From Panonychus citri (taxonomy: Eukaryota > Arthropoda > Arachnida > Trombidiformes > Tetranychidae): DNA of 64,000 nt. Shown piece after piece: positions 11,412-22,655 of this stretch. The stretch covers positions 107,501 through 171,500 of the forward strand of contig NW_026515517.1 of NCBI RefSeq assembly GCF_014898815.1. The letters run 5' to 3'. The notes beneath the pieces were generated by a model. The model did not search any database and was not told the DNA's origin. It saw only the letters and a list, made by a program, of their open reading frames with translations. The stretch's first letter is position 1. Each line of letters opens with the position of its first letter. Position numbers and translations under genes: made by a program.

Positions 11412-12374
11412 ATGGAAAACTTTCCACCTAATATTCTCATGCTTTGTATAGTTTTTTTATTTATTCTAGGTGTAACATGTTTCCTAGGGATGCAATTGGC
11501 ATCCCAATCAGCGAATCAGAGACAAGAGATCAATTACCAAGAAATGTTTCATATATCATCATCATCATCATGCATCAATAAGAATGCACTATCAAACTCA
11601 ATAAAAGAATACCAGCAACCCAAACATAAACATTCTTCGTCTATTAATGATACTGGAAACGAACAGAAAAAGATGATGATGACGACGACGACGACGACGA
11701 CGACGACAACAACAACAACAACAAATAGTACTACTACTACTAATACTACTAATACTACTGTTGACTGTAGATCACAGTATATAATTGGCTGGTCAGATGA
11801 TTATTGTAACAAGATATGTGGCGGAGATCATCCATCAAGTACACTGGAGCATAGATTGAAAGCAAACGTTTTCCATTTAACCGATGATGGAGTTTGTAAG
11901 CAGCGCATAACAGTGAAAACTAAACAACACCAAATTGCAAACATTAATTACGATGCATGCAATTTGGCAGCTGGTTTCTTAACAATGATTGCATACAATC
12001 CTCTTTTAGGTAGACCAGAATATTATTGTATAAGTATTGATCCAGGGATTGCTATATTAGGTTTACCTGAGTCACAACTACTCAAGACAGCTGAGCTTGC
12101 AACAAGCAGTGAACCTAATGTAACCAATGTAGCGAATGCCATGAAAGCCACATATGGACAAAAAAATCTATTATGTTTAAACGGATCACTAAAAAATGGT
12201 TTAAATTATCGTTTCAGGTTTCCCAATTTGCAAGATTGTCAGTGTAGTCCAGAGAACATACTAATGGGTACACACAATTCATACAATGTCCGATCATCTG
12301 GTATGTGTGTACCAAAAATATTCTCTACAATGATATCAGATAATTTACTTTCTAAGGAGCATATTATGGTTTAA
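11412..12374 (+). CDS. pif-3: PIF-3-like per os infectivity factor
   Basis: PIF proteins form the virion-envelope complex needed for oral infection of midgut cells. The ATG at 11412 (320 aa) is preferred over an upstream TTG. An N-terminal membrane anchor spans about residues 6-28 (NILMLCIVFLFILGVTCFLG). A Ser/Lys/Thr low-complexity linker follows to about residue 115. The ectodomain of about 205 residues is cysteine-rich: VDCRSQYIIGWSDDYCNKIC, DDGVC, DACN, YYCIS, LLCLNG, DCQCSP, SGMCVP. The size of this domain and a late C-x-C-x-P segment fit PIF-3 best. PIF-1 and PIF-2 are longer but have a similar anchor-plus-Cys layout, so PIF-2 is the main alternative. It is followed on the same strand by VP91/PIF-8, another member of the PIF complex. 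Confidence 0.55.
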   Translation: MENFPPNILMLCIVFLFILGVTCFLGMQLASQSANQRQEINYQEMFHISSSSSCINKNALSNSIKEYQQPKHKHSSSINDTGNEQKKMMMTTTTTTTTTTTTTTNSTTTTNTTNTTVDCRSQYIIGWSDDYCNKICGGDHPSSTLEHRLKANVFHLTDDGVCKQRITVKTKQHQIANINYDACNLAAGFLTMIAYNPLLGRPEYYCISIDPGIAILGLPESQLLKTAELATSSEPNVTNVANAMKATYGQKNLLCLNGSLKNGLNYRFRFPNLQDCQCSPENILMGTHNSYNVRSSGMCVPKIFSTMISDNLLSKEHIMV

Positions 12375-12976
12375 GACAAGCAACAAATAGCAACCTTAGA
12401 AACCAGAAAACAGCCTCTACTACTACTACTACTACTACTCTACCGGCTACTACATTGCACAAGCATAATGATAACAAAGCATTGTTAAATTGTGTGAGGA
12501 GTTCGATGCAAAGAATTCAGAATGCGTTGAAAAAAGTGAATAGGCATATAGTGTTATTGATTGAGCCTTAATTGACAACCACCCAGCTACTGACTCACCA
12601 TTCATAAAGTACGATCTTTTTCCATATATTTTTCATCTACTTTTTTGAATTCGTACATTCAATATCATCATCCATCAATTCAATTTTCTCTAAATACATC
12701 TCATTATGCTACCTTCTTGCCCATTGTTAAGGAAGGTAAGTGCACTCAAAATAATTGAATTGTGCAGCACTCTGTGTGTGCACTCACACATTTAGGGCTG
12801 AAAACTTGACACCCCTAACACCCCTTTTTTATATTCTTTTATATTCTACTGTGTGTGTGTGTGTGTGTTGTTTGTCATTCAACAACATACACATCTTACC
12901 CAAATCAGCAACATTTCTCTGATATAGTAGTAGTAAGTTGACGTTGACTGCGTTGACGGGCACCAAACAAACAAGC
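12375..12976. other. Gene-free stretch before VP91
   Basis: Contains (CTA)n near 12415-12440 and (GT)n near 12850-12868. A GTAAG word at 12932-12936, about 40 bp before the VP91 ATG, resembles the baculovirus late-promoter core (DTAAG), but such a short word is expected by chance. Confidence 0.45.
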
Positions 12977-15771
12977 ATGTTACGTGAATATTTAATTGTA
13001 TTAAATTTGTTATGGTTGATAATTGTTTACGTATTCATTTTCAATAAACATCGTTTAAAAAAATATCAGCAACCAGAGGTTATCATTTCAGAATTACTTA
13101 AAGAAGATCTTCACTATAAAGCGATAACCTTAGATTACAATGGGGCTACACGTATGTACACAAATCTATATCTAAATGCTTCTGAATCTGACAAGTATGA
13201 TTCATATGAAATAAAACATGAACCTTTTCCAGTTTCACTTCACGGTCAACCTATTGGGCAAACCTGGTCAATAAATGAATCTACAAATAGCGAATACGAT
13301 AAAGGTATCACTAGTAGTAGTAGTAGTAGTATTGGCGCGGGTTATGGAATAAATTTAATTTGTCCACCAAATCATTTAGGTGATAATTGTGATGTACCTG
13401 AACTTTGTACACAACAGGATCACAAAGAAGGCATTGTAAAACCTTTAACATTCGGTCAACTAGCACAAATACATTATCAACAACAACAACAAAAACAAGA
13501 CATAGATACCATAGCACCTCAATCTTATATATCAACTGAGTTTTCATCATCATCAGCATCATCAGCCGTATTGGATACAATAGATTCGTCTTTAGCAAAT
13601 GTACCCCATCCAAGGGTTAAATTAAAATGTTCACAAGATGGTCGAAATATTTTGATACAATGTGGTGCCAATGAACGTATCAATTTTCACGATAGTAGTA
13701 GCAGTACCAGGCAGTTACCTTGCATTCAAATTGACCAATGTGAACACTCTCAATTGACTCCAGGAGCCAGGTATACTGTTCCAGGTTTAAGTGCTAACCA
13801 ATACTATGAGTGTGATGATGCTGGTAAATCGCAATTGCGCAAATGTACTGGAAACTTTCAGTTTTACTCTGATCAAAGGAAAAACTGTGTACATGAAAAT
13901 CTATGCACTGGTCTACCAAACCAGGCACATGTTAGTTTGGATAAATATTCATTCATACAATGTGAAAATGGTAGCGAACGTAAAATTAATTGTACCTCTG
14001 GAGTTGAAACTATTTCAAATGACGACTCTATGATACCAATGTACAAATGTAAAGAACCCAGTGAGAGTGCAACAAATGAAAGATGTCATGAGAAATTATT
14101 ATTCTTTTCAGATGATAAAATATCATACAACTATGGTAAGGTAGTTTGTAATGACAGTAGTGTAACATCTACTACTACTTCTACAAGCAGCCGAAAACAC
14201 ACCAAGACAAATAGTCTAATTTGCTCATTGGAACCTATATCTACGGTAACAAAAACATTCACATGGTCAGAAAGTATACCTATTACAATTAAAGGGATAC
14301 CTAATGAAATTTATAACCCAGAAACTCAACGCTGTGAACCTGTCAGGTCACCGTCTAGTAGTAGTAGCCGACCAAAGCAAGTACAACAACAACAACAACA
14401 ACAACAGCACCAGCATTTTTCGAGTCATGACTACATTCTACCGACACAAACGCACCTAACAGGTAACCAAGTAGATGTGCCAGTAACAAAGCATTACAAT
14501 CAAATAGTAACGGATGGAAGAACAAATGAAATCAACAACAACATCGACAACAGTTTCAATGAATGTTTAAACTTTAAACCAATTCTTGTCAGACACCCGG
14601 CAATGTCGAAAGGCTATCCATACGATTTTCGTAAAGGTCAATTTTTGTGTGCTTCTGAAATTGAAGGTCGTGGTGTTTTAATAAAACATCGATTTGGTAA
14701 TTCTTTGTCAATTGCACCGTCGTCGTCGTCGTCCGCATCACCGCCAACAACAAGTTTATACAACGAGCATTCAACACACCAAACAACTACTGATGATGAT
14801 GCATCAATACAATATTATACCAGTCTCAATAACAACAATAATCAGGTGATAATGTATTCAGCATTTGCTGATGATCCATGTATCTATTCAGCTGATCCAT
14901 TGTACAAGGGTATACCAGATGGGTTATCAGTTAAAGGTTTCCCTGATCCAGCAATGTATTTTACCGTTAAACACAATTTAAGAAATCCAACATATTGTAC
15001 ATGGCCATGTTACAATTTTCAAACAAAACTATACATGTTCACAATATTTGAATATCAACCAGAGGATAGATCATTGCATGTAAAAAGTTACACTGATAGT
15101 AAGTGTATTGCTGGTTTTGAGCAATTCCAACATGAACCACCTCATCATCATCATCATCATCATCACCAGTACCAATATCACTACCACCATCATCACAACA
15201 ATCACCTCCACAAACATTCATCACAACCAACAACAACAACAGCAGCAGCAGCAACAACAACAACAACAAAAGTAAACAACAAAAAAATCTTCAATTATTG
15301 AAATTGAAAGGTTTAAATGTAGCAGAAAATCCTACTCTTCGACTAATGTACGCATACTATTTCATTATGACTGGTGGTACCGCACCACTTAAACCATCTG
15401 TAACTGCCTCAATGGGTAACCATGAAACCTTTACAATGTTACTGCTTAACACTGAAAAACATAATTTGGCATCGCTAAAACATAATGAGACGTTAAGTGG
15501 ACTTGCCCTACCAGACAGTAAAATAACCAAACTAATAGACTATAAAAGTAAAAAGATTGTTTTCACCTATTGTGATGACAAGCAAGCATTTAAAGTTGAT
15601 TACGTTGATTCAGCTTTCCAATCATACCAACGTTATTTACGTGGATACGTTTTTATAACCTATAAAAGAATATTTAATATACTAAAAATAACTATTCCTG
15701 ATAGACCGAAAAAACCTATTATTTTACTTATATATTACAATTTTACATCTTCCGTACATAGTTCTGAATAG
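12977..15771 (+). CDS. vp91: VP91/PIF-8-like chitin-binding virion protein, frame broken near the C-terminus
   Basis: VP91 (PIF-8) is a membrane-anchored virion protein of the PIF complex, also needed for nucleocapsid assembly. ATG 12977 starts a hydrophobic anchor (LREYLIVLNLLWLIIVYVFIF, residues about 2-22), so the upstream TTG is not needed. Cysteine-rich segments follow: a CPPNHLGDNC stretch and peritrophin-type spacing (YYECDD, KCTGNFQFYS, NCVHENLC) near residues 265-320, as in the chitin-binding domain of the family. Later Cys-rich blocks near 14870-15120 continue the ectodomain. Frame 1 ends at 15301, inside a His/Thr/Ala repeat tract. An overlapping frame then runs 15298-15771 with 157 well-formed residues and no ATG near its start, so it is most likely the C-terminal part of the same protein. 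The shift lies between about 15133 and 15298. Confidence 0.75.
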
Positions 15772-15862
15772 CTGGAAATCAAAAATACGGTAAATCAACT
15801 AAAATCAAATTCAAAAACAGACAAACGTATATAGCAAAATAAAAGATACTTTTTTTCTCTAA

Positions 15863-15907
<45 letters not shown>

Positions 15908-15985
15908 ACCACACACGCACAAATTGTTTGTATTTATACGTTAAGATTTATGCAGATAAGTTTTGTAAACAACAAAACTTGACTG
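15772..15985. repeat. (CA)n and (GA)n microsatellites after VP91
   Basis: A (CA)n run near 15865-15880 is followed directly by (GA)n near 15881-15907. No coding signal. Confidence 0.7.
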
Positions 15986-16213
15986 ATGAACGGTACTCAT
16001 AGTCATGTCAGGTTAATCAATTCAAATAACAAGTTATGCCATGATCCAAGTTTAAATTGCTGGTTCAAAATCATTGGCGGTGTACCACAATTTATTTCAA
16101 TTTGCACAACCGCTGCTTATGCCATTCAAATTACTGGCTCTCCGTTATTTGTACTGATATTGACACCAAAATATTCGAGATGGTATAACTTTTTGTTCAT
16201 GAACACTCAATGA
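15986..16213 (+). CDS. Short unassigned ORF (75 aa)
   Basis: ATG-initiated ORF with a hydrophobic middle (IIGGVPQFISICTTAAYAIQ) that could be a membrane segment. No family recognised and no neighbour overlap. It may be a chance ORF. Confidence 0.2.
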   Translation: MNGTHSHVRLINSNNKLCHDPSLNCWFKIIGGVPQFISICTTAAYAIQITGSPLFVLILTPKYSRWYNFLFMNTQ

Positions 16214-16667
16214 AAAAAAGAACAATATACTGCTCATAGTAGTAACATTACATGCAGCGAGAGAGACAGAGAGAGAGGGTGGGGGGTTGAGGCAGGAAAT
16301 AAATCAAAACACTGCATTATTCCACTGTAAAATGCATCAACCATATGGAATACATATACATATATACGTATAGTTAGGAATGACCATGCCAGTCAATACA
16401 AAAATTTGCAATAATAAAAACGTAAGGCTAGAAAACAGGCATCAAAAACACAGAATAGATACATACCTATACCGAAGAGTTCTAACAAATTGTGCTTTCA
16501 TACAACTCTGTTGCAATTTTGAACTGAACAGTTTTGTCCATTAGTGGCTTATAAATACCATGTTTGAAACACAACAAATTTCCGCTAGAAATAAAACTTG
16601 AATTTGCAGAAAAAAAGAAGAAAGTCTTCTGTGTCTGGATATTTCTCCTAAACTCGAAAAAAATTTT
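16214..16667. other. Gene-free AT-rich stretch
   Basis: A short GA-rich patch at 16259-16287 and a G run, otherwise unique AT-rich sequence leading into the minisatellite. No gene seen. Confidence 0.5.
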
Positions 16668-17645
16668 CCTAAAAATCAAAATGATGGGTACGTAAGAGAA
16701 GAAGAGTAAGAGACTTGTAAAAGAAAGACTCACAAAGAAAGAGATCTCTTAAAAGAAAGAGACGTAAGAAAGAGATCACTTAAAAGAAAGAGACGTAAGA
16801 AAGAAAGAAGGCTTGTATTGCAATCTATGAAGATTGCTATGTTTATACATTCATGTCTATCAGAAATAATATAGATATACTTTTTGAAACAAAATCATCA
16901 AATTGTATCCAGAAACGCTGTATCATTGGAGATCGTTTTGTTCTCTTTTCAGAGCCCAATCCTTTTTCCTAAAAATCAAAATGATGGGTACGTAAGAGAA
17001 GAAGAGTAAGAGACTTGTAAAAGAAAGACTCACAAAGAAAGAGATCTCTCAAAAGAAAGAGACGTAAGAAAGAGATCACTCAAAAGAAAGAGACGTAAGA
17101 AAGAGATCACTCAAAAGAAAGAGACGTAAGAAAGAGATCACTCAAAAGAAAGAGACGTAAGAAAGAGATCACTTAAAAGAAAGAGACGTAAGAAAGAGAT
17201 CACTCAAAGAAAGAGACGTAAGAAAGAAAGAAGGCTTATATTGCAATCTATGAAGATTGCTATGTTTATACATTCATGTCTATCAGAAATAATATAGATA
17301 TACTTTTTGAAACAAAATCATCAAATTGTATCCAGAAACGCTGTATCATTGGAGATCGTTTTGTTCTCTTTTCAGAGCCCAATCCTTTTTCCTAAAAATC
17401 AAAATGATGGGTACGTAAGAGAAGAAGAGTAAGAGACTTGTAAAAGAAAGACTCACAAAGAAAGAGATCTCTCAAAAGAAAGAGACGTAAGAAAGAGATC
17501 ACTTAAAAGAAAGAGACGTAAGAAAGAGATAGCTCAAAAGAAAGAGACGTAAGAAAGAGATCACTCAAAAGAAAGAGACGTAAGAAAGAGATCACTTAAA
17601 AGAAAGAGACGTAAGAAAGAGATCACTCAAAGAAAGAGAAACAAA
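16668..17645. repeat. GA-rich minisatellite nested in a higher-order tandem repeat
   Basis: Three higher-order units begin at about 16668, 16968 and 17389, each with the same start (TTTTCCTAAAAATCAAAATG). Inside each is a run of about 31-bp units built on AAGAAAGAGACGTAAGAAAG. The inner run has about 2 copies in the first unit and about 6 in the second and third. Units 1 and 2 end with the same unique 160-bp tail; the third runs into divergent GA sequence and then a (TA)n run at about 17711-17753. No coding potential. Confidence 0.85.
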
Positions 17646-17709
17646 AGAGTGTCTCAAAATAGACAGAGACAAATGAAAGTAACTGTAAATAGACAGAGAG
17701 GTAGAAAGA

Positions 17710-17753
<44 letters not shown>

Positions 17754-17758
<5 letters not shown>

Positions 17759-19464
17759 TAATATAAAAATTCCCTCCCACTCAAATGCCAACCAACCTGC
17801 CCATAAATTTAATGAAGTCTATGTATAAGTATATATACAACAATCACATGAAAGAGGGAGCTTCTCTCCCTCCCATAAGGACAGCTGAAATTTGCGCCAT
17901 CTATTGCCGGTCAATACGAGTATCTAATAGAAACAATTTTTGTATCATAAATCTGGTGAAAAAAATTCTTCAAAAATATATTTTTCAATTTTTTTATTGA
18001 TATTCTTTGATGCGATAAGTTAAACATTATGCTCATTTCTTTTGAAAACAATGTAATCCAAAATTGACGCGTAAAAAATTGCGAAAAAACACAGAGTAAG
18101 TTAATACTGAAAGACTGCGATTTTCGTAAAAAAACAGTCCGGGGATGCATCTCGCGAAAGTTGCCACTGTTGTTTTTCTCTTTTCATTCTAAACTCTCTC
18201 TCTCTCTACCTTTCCCGTATTGATATCCTCTCTTTCTTTTCTCTTTTTTCCTTTGTCTTCTTTGCCTTGTGTAAAATTTTTTTGAATGTTTTCAAGTCAT
18301 TTTTTGACGAGATGTTGCTCCAATAATTGTCAAATATAAAAGGTTAAACACATAGTTGTTGGGAAATGGCCTTGAAATCATTCAAAAAAAACTTCACACA
18401 ATTAAGATGACGAGAGAAGAATGAGAAAAACGATAGTATTGACTTTCGTGAGATTTATCCGCAAACAGCTATTTTTGCTGTTGATTGGTTGCTCTTACAT
18501 TCTTACTACTCTTTGGCAAAAAAGTCATATCCATATTATAAATACAAGTATAAAGCCATGATTAAATCTCCTCTTTCAAATCAAATACTTACCAACTATT
18601 TCTACATAGAATCTACTCTTTTCAACCCTATCTCTCTCTCTTTCTTTTTTTTATGACTGACAAAAAACTGGATGTTTTATTTCACATATTTTCTGGTAAG
18701 CTTATACAAAAAGGACTAAAAGACTGAAAAGAGAGAGAGCCGGAGATCGTGGGAGAAAAAGAAAGTGAGATAAAAACACTAAAGGCTAGCATATTGATAC
18801 CTCATCAAAACAACCAAAAAAACAATGCTAGGTGAATTATTAGACAAAGAGAAGAGACAGAAAGCTGAAATAACAGTTGAACTTTCTTTGAACGTTTGTT
18901 CAATTTTATTTGATGTACCATGGTGCCATTGTTCCACTCGTTTTTGGATCTATTACGTATTTAACGTATACATCTACAAGATAAGAACAAAAAAATTTGT
19001 GTTTCATCTTATATGCATAGAAAAAAAACTTTCACTACCGTTAATTTATGTGAAAATGTTATTTTACATGTACTATCATAAAACAAATGGATACAGTTTT
19101 GGCCCTTACATACAAGCAAAGCATTTTCTCTGTATTAACAATTGACATTAAAATTCTGAAAGTCTGTAGTCATCATCATTCTTTTTGATGGTGGTTGTTG
19201 TATACATGATAGCATTATTAATCGACAAAAAATTGCAAACAATAATAGTAAACAAGAGAAGGTGAAAACTCATTTATAGTGAAAGAAAAACAAGGAATAG
19301 ATAGCAGTTTGAATTGAAAAGCCTCTGTTTCAGTTTGAAAAAAATGCTATTCTATTACTTTGGCTTGTAGTAGTAGTAGTAGAACTTTATTCTGTATTTT
19401 CTGTTGTTCTAAACCAAAAGCTAAGTTGGTGAAATTGAGAAATCGTTTCTCATCGAGTATCATC
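17754..19464. other. Mostly gene-free AT-rich stretch
   Basis: Holds CT-rich patches (18185-18260, 18635-18650) and a 106-codon ATG frame at 18825-19145 of odd composition (many Tyr, Lys, Phe, Cys) without a recognisable domain. I do not support that frame as a gene. Confidence 0.4.
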
Positions 19465-19656
19465 ATGCCATCATCTTCGATAGCGCAGGTCGATCTACGA
19501 TGTCTTGATTTTTTTTTCACATACCTGGTTCATAACTTGGAAACTGGTGCGAGCCCAAGAGACATACGGAATATGTGTCGATGTTTCATGTTAGGAGTGC
19601 AATCTGCCTCTTGGCCTATCGTTGGAGAGTCAACAATTGTTGGACATAGAACCTAG
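19465..19656 (+). CDS. Small 63-aa protein, paralog of the 64-aa protein at 39714
   Basis: The ATG at 19465 gives 63 residues; the frame is open upstream without an ATG. The core CLDFFFTYLVHNLETGASPR, followed by DIRNMCRCFMLGVQ, aligns with the 64-aa product at 39714-39908: same length, same spacing of the Leu-Phe start, the Gly-x-x-Pro turn and the R-x-FMLG block. Conservation of length and block across two distant sites in otherwise unrelated DNA supports a real gene family. The core looks like two amphipathic helices around a turn. Function unknown. Confidence 0.5.
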   Translation: MPSSSIAQVDLRCLDFFFTYLVHNLETGASPRDIRNMCRCFMLGVQSASWPIVGESTIVGHRT

Positions 19657-20514
19657 GAATGGATTTGTTGCAAACAATACTTGTATAATGTGAATGTTTT
19701 ATTTCACTCACAACACACTGTTGATTTGGTTAATATTAATATTAAGTTGAGTAATAAAAATGCAATGCATTGAATAATCTATGCCACCTCTATGACAACT
19801 TCTTTATGAGAGACGTAGATGTGTTATGGTGATGCAATCCTTCATAATTTCGTTGAGTTTCTATATGACTTTCCTATGAATCTTCTTTTTGGTTCTTCTT
19901 CTTTTTCATTCTGACTTTTGCTTTCTCTCTCTCGCTCTATCACTCTGTTTCTGTCTCTCTTCCTTGCTATTCAGCTCTCTCTCTCTCTCTCTCTCACGTT
20001 ATCCTTATCTCGCATCTTGTCTATAGTTTTCTATAGTTCTATAGTTGTGCGCCTATCTTGTCTATAGTTTTCATAACTTTGTTAAACTTTTTGTGTTTTC
20101 TCTCTCTTTCTCTCTCTCTCTTTTGTCAGTCTCATTTGTTTAAGTAAAACTACACTTTTAATCAGACATTTAATCTTGTTTTTGACTTTGTTTAACAGGA
20201 CATAATCCAGTGTCTAAATGTTTATTATAGGTGTGTAAGTATTGCAATATTACAAATGGCACGTAAGTACGTAAACTATCTGAGGTCTTACTTGAACTTG
20301 CAACTAAAACTAAATTAGTAGTAGTAGTAGTAATAGCAGTAGTAGTAGTGTAGATACCAAGCAATAAGAAATTCAAAAAATGACCAATACACACATAACA
20401 TATAGTACAGGTGATCGGCAAAAGTATAACAGGTTTGATACGTGATGAGTGATGATGATGATGATGATGATGATTGATTGCTTATTAAAATTGCTTAAAA
20501 CAGCAACATGTTTA
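19657..20514. other. Gene-free stretch with CT-rich and TAG/TGA repeats
   Basis: Long CT-rich tracts (19900-20125), a (TAG)n patch at 20315-20350 and (GAT)n at 20450-20475. A minus-strand frame at 20170-20421 lacks an ATG and is not supported. Confidence 0.5.
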
Positions 20515-21024
20515 TTAAAGTCTGTAGTTTTGTATTACCAGTATACAATTAAGTAAACATGAAAGACTGAAAGTAACAAATAAATGGAATGCTCGTAACA
20601 ACGATTTCAAAGCAATCTCAATTATATTAATTTTGAGACGAGAATATGTTTGCATTGAACATGTCTCAATTTGTGTCGGTAGCTGTTGATCAATTGTTGT
20701 TTGCATTGAAAATAGTGACCAAAACCATGACCAAAACGTTTCATATTTTCTTGTTATACAAGAAATTTTCTCTGTTTCAAATGTTTGACATGTTTCCTTA
20801 ACCAGCATAAAACATATGATTACATAGGTTACCAGGAATGCTGCTGCCAATAACCTTTTTGAACGCGTAACCATATAAATTAATATTAAAGAAAAACTTG
20901 CTACATTATATGAATGCTCTACAATAATGCTAACCATACTGGTATGATGTTGTTCCATAAGTTTTATAATTCCAAGATTTTGTATATTTATCAAAGCACA
21001 GATATTAGAGGTTAACTGTTCCAT
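20515..21024 (-). CDS. Multi-TM membrane protein, 169 aa
   Basis: ATG-initiated. Hydrophobic segments lie near residues 40-52 (NVASFSLILIYMV), 58-75 (LLAAAFLVTYVIICFMLV) and 145-165 (LFVTFSLSCLLNCILVI), with a possible re-entrant aromatic stretch FWSWFWSLF near 98. Several cysteines could form disulfides in the loop between TM2 and TM3. No family recognised. It lies about 540 bp from 38K on the same strand. Envelope or ER protein is a guess from topology only. Confidence 0.45.
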   Translation of the reverse strand: MEQLTSNICALINIQNLGIIKLMEQHHTSMVSIIVEHSYNVASFSLILIYMVTRSKRLLAAAFLVTYVIICFMLVKETCQTFETEKISCITRKYETFWSWFWSLFSMQTTIDQQLPTQIETCSMQTYSRLKINIIEIALKSLLRAFHLFVTFSLSCLLNCILVIQNYRL

Positions 21025-21562
21025 TTAACGTTTCACTTGCCTGTTTGTCTGTTCTGTGACTTGTGAATGATCCACCTATTGATTGGTTGAACAGCGAAAC
21101 AGACGAACAGTCAACTAAATGAATGAATGACTAAATGAATGTATATGTATATAGTTATGTCATGTGCGCACCTAACCACTGTTCTCATCTCATCTCTCAG
21201 CTCGTTCAACAATTTTCAACAGCCCAATACTATTTATATGTATAACCATACATTGTTCATACGTACACATGTATGAGATGTATTGCTTTATTGTAGATAA
21301 ACAAAGTACAGGCAAATCTGTTCTAGCTGTTTAGCAATTTTTCTTTGAATTTTTTGAATGTCATGTTAGATGGTTAACGTTATCCAACCAACCATTTTTT
21401 TAGGTGACGGTGAGTGACGAAGGGGTGTGGTTTGAGGCTGATTGCAGACAATAAGAAGGCAACAAAACAAGAAAAAAAAAGTGTCCTGTTGTTGGTGATT
21501 GTGAGTGTACAATTGTAGAGATCAAAAGAGAGAATCAAACTGTGTGAAACCCATCATCATCA
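21025..21562. other. Gene-free stretch before 38K
   Basis: AT-rich sequence with short ATGAATGA-type repeats near 21120-21150. No gene, repeat array or RNA gene seen. Confidence 0.5.
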
Positions 21563-22582
21563 TCAAAGAAGTATATCTGCAATTGCAAAAGTATTTTCAG
21601 CTAATGGAAGTACCACCATACTGTATTCAGGTGTAGCATTTTCCTTAAGATCATCAATCAACAGTGATTGAGTGAAACGAACATTAGGAAAATAATTGTA
21701 CAAAAAGAGAAGATTTTTAGGTGCACGTTGGGAACAGTGTTCATTACATAAAATTAAATCAAACAGAGTTGACCGTAAACCAAAAAACTCTGGTTCAACG
21801 TGACCAGATGAACCGTGTGACCAAAGTACCATAAGATCAAAACGTTCCCGTAGTAAAGTTAGAATGTGATCAATACCCGCTATTTTTGTATTATCACAAT
21901 GCTTAATACACGTTGAATCAAGATCTATAACAACAATTGAACGGTAAATTGATGGAGGAGCAGCAGCAGTAGTAGTAGCAGCAGTAGCATTTCTATACCA
22001 TAATAGAGCCCAATCAAGTGCTCTTTGAAATCCATCCAATAAATCGGATAGATCAACCCTATCAATGTATGTTGTATTGATTGGAGACGTAAGTGTTATC
22101 GGCCATATTAAATATCTTGGTCTTGAATCTGTGATTCTATAATAGGTGAATTTTGTACCACTAAAATAAGCTGTTGTATTAGCAGAATCTCCCGATTTCA
22201 GTTCCTGTCTATAGGCTACAGACTTAAGATCAAGATTGATGTAACAGGGAACACATTCATTGTGCCTGTTTATACTCCAAACAGGACTCGGGTAATGAAC
22301 ATTTGTGTTTCCATCATCATCATCATAATAATTATCATAAGTATTCATGTTTCCATACGCACTATCTAAAGTGAGATTATCTTGGTAGTGGTGGTTCTGG
22401 TGACTGGGTATCATAACAGTGTGACTACATATATCAACGAAAAGAGAATACTGTTGTTGTTGTTGTTGTTGTGCATCTGTGTGCTTTTTTATTATCTCAA
22501 GAAAATCATCCCAAATTACAATTAAAGGTTTACAAGTATAGGCATAGAGTTGATCCGTTGAAGTTGATTGGTTGAAAAACAT
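21563..22582 (-). CDS. 38K: 38K-like HAD-superfamily phosphatase
   Basis: 38K is a conserved baculovirus/nudivirus protein related to CTD-type HAD phosphatases; it acts on the DNA-binding protein P6.9 and is required for nucleocapsid assembly. The 339-aa product has HAD motif I as SIVVIDLDSTCIKH (DxDST at about residues 220-224), a motif II region DLMVLWSHGSSGH, and an acidic motif FTQSLLIDDLKENA near 305-318, in the right order and spacing. The N-terminal 130 residues hold a Gln run and Asp-rich low complexity. The length is close to the family norm of about 320. It is followed downstream by gene-free DNA and preceded, 73 bp away on the same strand, by the gene ending at 22656. Confidence 0.8.
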   Translation of the reverse strand: MFFNQSTSTDQLYAYTCKPLIVIWDDFLEIIKKHTDAQQQQQQQYSLFVDICSHTVMIPSHQNHHYQDNLTLDSAYGNMNTYDNYYDDDDGNTNVHYPSPVWSINRHNECVPCYINLDLKSVAYRQELKSGDSANTTAYFSGTKFTYYRITDSRPRYLIWPITLTSPINTTYIDRVDLSDLLDGFQRALDWALLWYRNATAATTTAAAPPSIYRSIVVIDLDSTCIKHCDNTKIAGIDHILTLLRERFDLMVLWSHGSSGHVEPEFFGLRSTLFDLILCNEHCSQRAPKNLLFLYNYFPNVRFTQSLLIDDLKENATPEYSMVVLPLAENTFAIADILL

Positions 22583-22655
22583 ATCTTGATCTGGGATCTG
22601 GATGTTATCGTTATAACTCCCTAACTAAATGAGATACAAGGATTTCATACCACTG

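Noticed and set aside
12932..12936. Baculovirus-type late promoter DTAAG before VP91
   Set aside because: A five-base word is expected by chance and also resembles a splice donor; noted but not claimed as a promoter.
18825..19145. 106-codon ATG frame
   Set aside because: Composition (Tyr, Lys, Phe, Cys) is what AT-rich non-coding DNA gives; no motif.
20170..20421. Minus-strand 83-codon frame
   Set aside because: It has no ATG, contains a repeat-derived Thr run and shows no motif.
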